From NCBI RefSeq assembly GCF_900100205.1, contig NZ_FNEQ01000001.1:434001-498000 (forward strand): a stretch of DNA of 64,000 nt, in the 5' to 3' direction. The DNA comes from Duganella sp. OV510 (GTDB taxonomy: Bacteria > Pseudomonadota > Gammaproteobacteria > Burkholderiales > Burkholderiaceae_D). The notes under the pieces were generated by a model. That model worked only from the letters and a program-made list of their open reading frames with translations, was not told the origin of the DNA and ran no database searches. Below are positions 63,901-64,000 of the stretch, in pieces (position 1 is the stretch's first letter; every line of letters begins with the position of its first letter). The position numbers were made by a program, and so were the translations under genes.

Positions 63901-64000
63901 CGGCCCGCCGCCCAGTCGTCCAGCCAGTCGGCCCGGTACACCTGGTACTGGTCGAACAGGTCGGCCAGGCGTTCGGCCAGTTGCAGGCGGCGCTCCGCTT
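60963..64000 (-). CDS. recC: Exodeoxyribonuclease V gamma subunit RecC (5' end beyond window)
   Basis: The frame stays open to the window edge, so the N terminus is missing; the RLQLAERLADLFDQYQVYR stretch just upstream of the GTG at 63941 is a familiar RecC segment, so 63941 is not the start. VFGVSALPFQTLQALAAIAR, REVEVLHDQLLKMF and CLLGMNDGDFPRR are typical RecC blocks. RecC holds the complex together and reads Chi. It is first in the recC-recB-recD operon. Confidence 0.95.
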   Translation of the reverse strand, partial: AERRLQLAERLADLFDQYQVYRADWLDDWAAGRDQLRNARGDITPLPDDQRWQGQLWRAVIADVEPHERELGRATVHTEFVRASAAGEEPMGRLPRRVVIFGVSALPFQTLQALAAIARYTQVLLAVPNPCQYYWGDIIEGRDLLRSAHRRQQLRNGQDLGQIPLEELHAHSHPLLASWGRQGRDFVRMLDEFDEAAQAHAADNDDVAPLRVDLFSEGDGDTLLTQVQAAVRELLPLSEHPGVPPADKDRSIEFHVTHSVQREVEVLHDQLLKMFADAERGGRPLRPRDVVVMVPDIDTFSAAIHAVFAQHRRSDARYIPFEIGDVNDRSVNPLLVALEWLLRLPQQRCRQSEVRDLLDVPALAGRFGLHEDDLPTLGRWIEGSGVRWGLDQQHRSGLGLGPAGEQNAWIFGVRRMLLGYASGAGDSFAGIEPYGEVGGLDAALAGSLAQLVEALLHWRAVLAEARSPAEWGVQARALLAAFFKSGEEGDRLTLAQLDDALNKWLDTCEGAGYDEAVPLAVLREAWLGLMDEPTLNHQFVSGGVTFCTLMPMRAVPFRVVCLLGMNDGDFPRRAPKADFDLLALPGMSRPGDRSRRDDDRYLMLEAVLAARDKLYISWVGRNVRDNSEQPPSVLVSQLRDYLVSGWQLDLHARTTEHALQPFSRRYFEAGGLLTYAREWREAHGEEGTASETAELPPFDIDDKFRLKLGSLNNFIRQPVRFFFRQRLGVMFGEAALVGEDEEPFSLDALQRYVLEDTMLDDAETPELIEEVYDKLTQRAGRLAREGRLPIGLIGQQYQDKLVDALVPVRCAWLTLRQHYSLPAPKVALNLVLAGVPLDDWIDQLRTNGNDTVWLAQMSSRVADKQGKPRGDKLIAAWLRQLAISATGMQVTGYLVARDAIVTMQPLDREQAQEALRELVCLWRDGMNRPLPTACKTALALVREGDPRAVYDGGFDLHGENEDLCLKRMWPDFAALSAEADFHDVSLALYGPLADWMEQCITVEQIEGEGTA

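Noticed and set aside
1..64000. CRISPR arrays, tRNA/rRNA genes, insertion sequences or prophage genes
   Set aside because: No regularly spaced short repeats, cloverleaf-like stretches or transposase/integrase/phage proteins were seen; the only repeats are the two inverted repeats and small hairpins listed.

Overview
The window is high-GC DNA from a betaproteobacterium, most likely an Oxalobacteraceae member (Duganella/Massilia/Janthinobacterium-like). This rests on protein character, two PEP-CTERM surface proteins, an ETF-quinone oxidoreductase and a betaproteobacterial recCBD order; no rRNA was available to test it. No tRNA, rRNA, CRISPR array, prophage or insertion sequence was seen.

Layout. 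1-5.7 kb: the 3' end of a C4-dicarboxylate symporter gene (dctA), two paralogous PEP-CTERM proteins flanking a HAF-repeat protein, a two-subunit 3-oxoacid CoA-transferase with a divergent PAS-LuxR regulator, and an SDR oxidoreductase. 5.8-7.5 kb: ETF-ubiquinone oxidoreductase with a terminator. 7.7-44.8 kb: an essentially complete flagellar gene cluster. 44.8-52.5 kb: c-di-GMP-type signalling proteins (one PAS-GGDEF-EAL, one degenerate EAL), a cystine-type ABC binding protein and permease, an M15/DUF882 peptidase, a TonB-C mini-protein, a class II amidotransferase and a GNAT acetyltransferase. 52.7-55.2 kb: a sulfate-binding protein, a molbindin and PBP7-type PbpG. 55.3-64 kb: the recC-recB-recD operon on the minus strand, with recC cut by the window edge.

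The flagellar cluster is the main content. Its order is flagellin, a FliK-C-like protein, a TPR-glycosyltransferase, a zinc-ribbon methyltransferase; then flhA-flhB-fliR-Q-P-N-M on the minus strand; a 600-bp divergent region; fliE-F-G-H-I-J; fliD-S-T-K-L-A-motA-motB; flgM-flgN-glucosaminidase; flgA (minus); flgB-C-D-E-F-G-H-I-J; flgK-flgL; and a further filament/hook-associated candidate. The run fliD-S-T-K-L-A-motA-motB is the arrangement of the lateral flagellar genes lafBCDEFSTU of Vibrio/Aeromonas and of the Flag-2 locus of E. coli. The fliMNPQR-flhBA arm divergent from fliEFGHIJ also matches that type. It therefore looks like a lateral (Flag-2-type) flagellum with its own sigma-28/FlgM pair and its own proton-type stator, but without chemotaxis genes, fliO, flhF/flhG, lafK or flhDC in the window.

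Oddities include a FlgJ whose rod-cap and muramidase halves are separate genes 7 kb apart, a second FliK-C-like protein beside the flagellin, a FliM without the usual N-terminal CheY-binding peptide, a probable flagellin-modification pair inside the locus, and large perfect hairpins/palindromes between genes. Many flagellar genes overlap by 1-20 bases and several start with GTG or TTG, indicating tight translational coupling.
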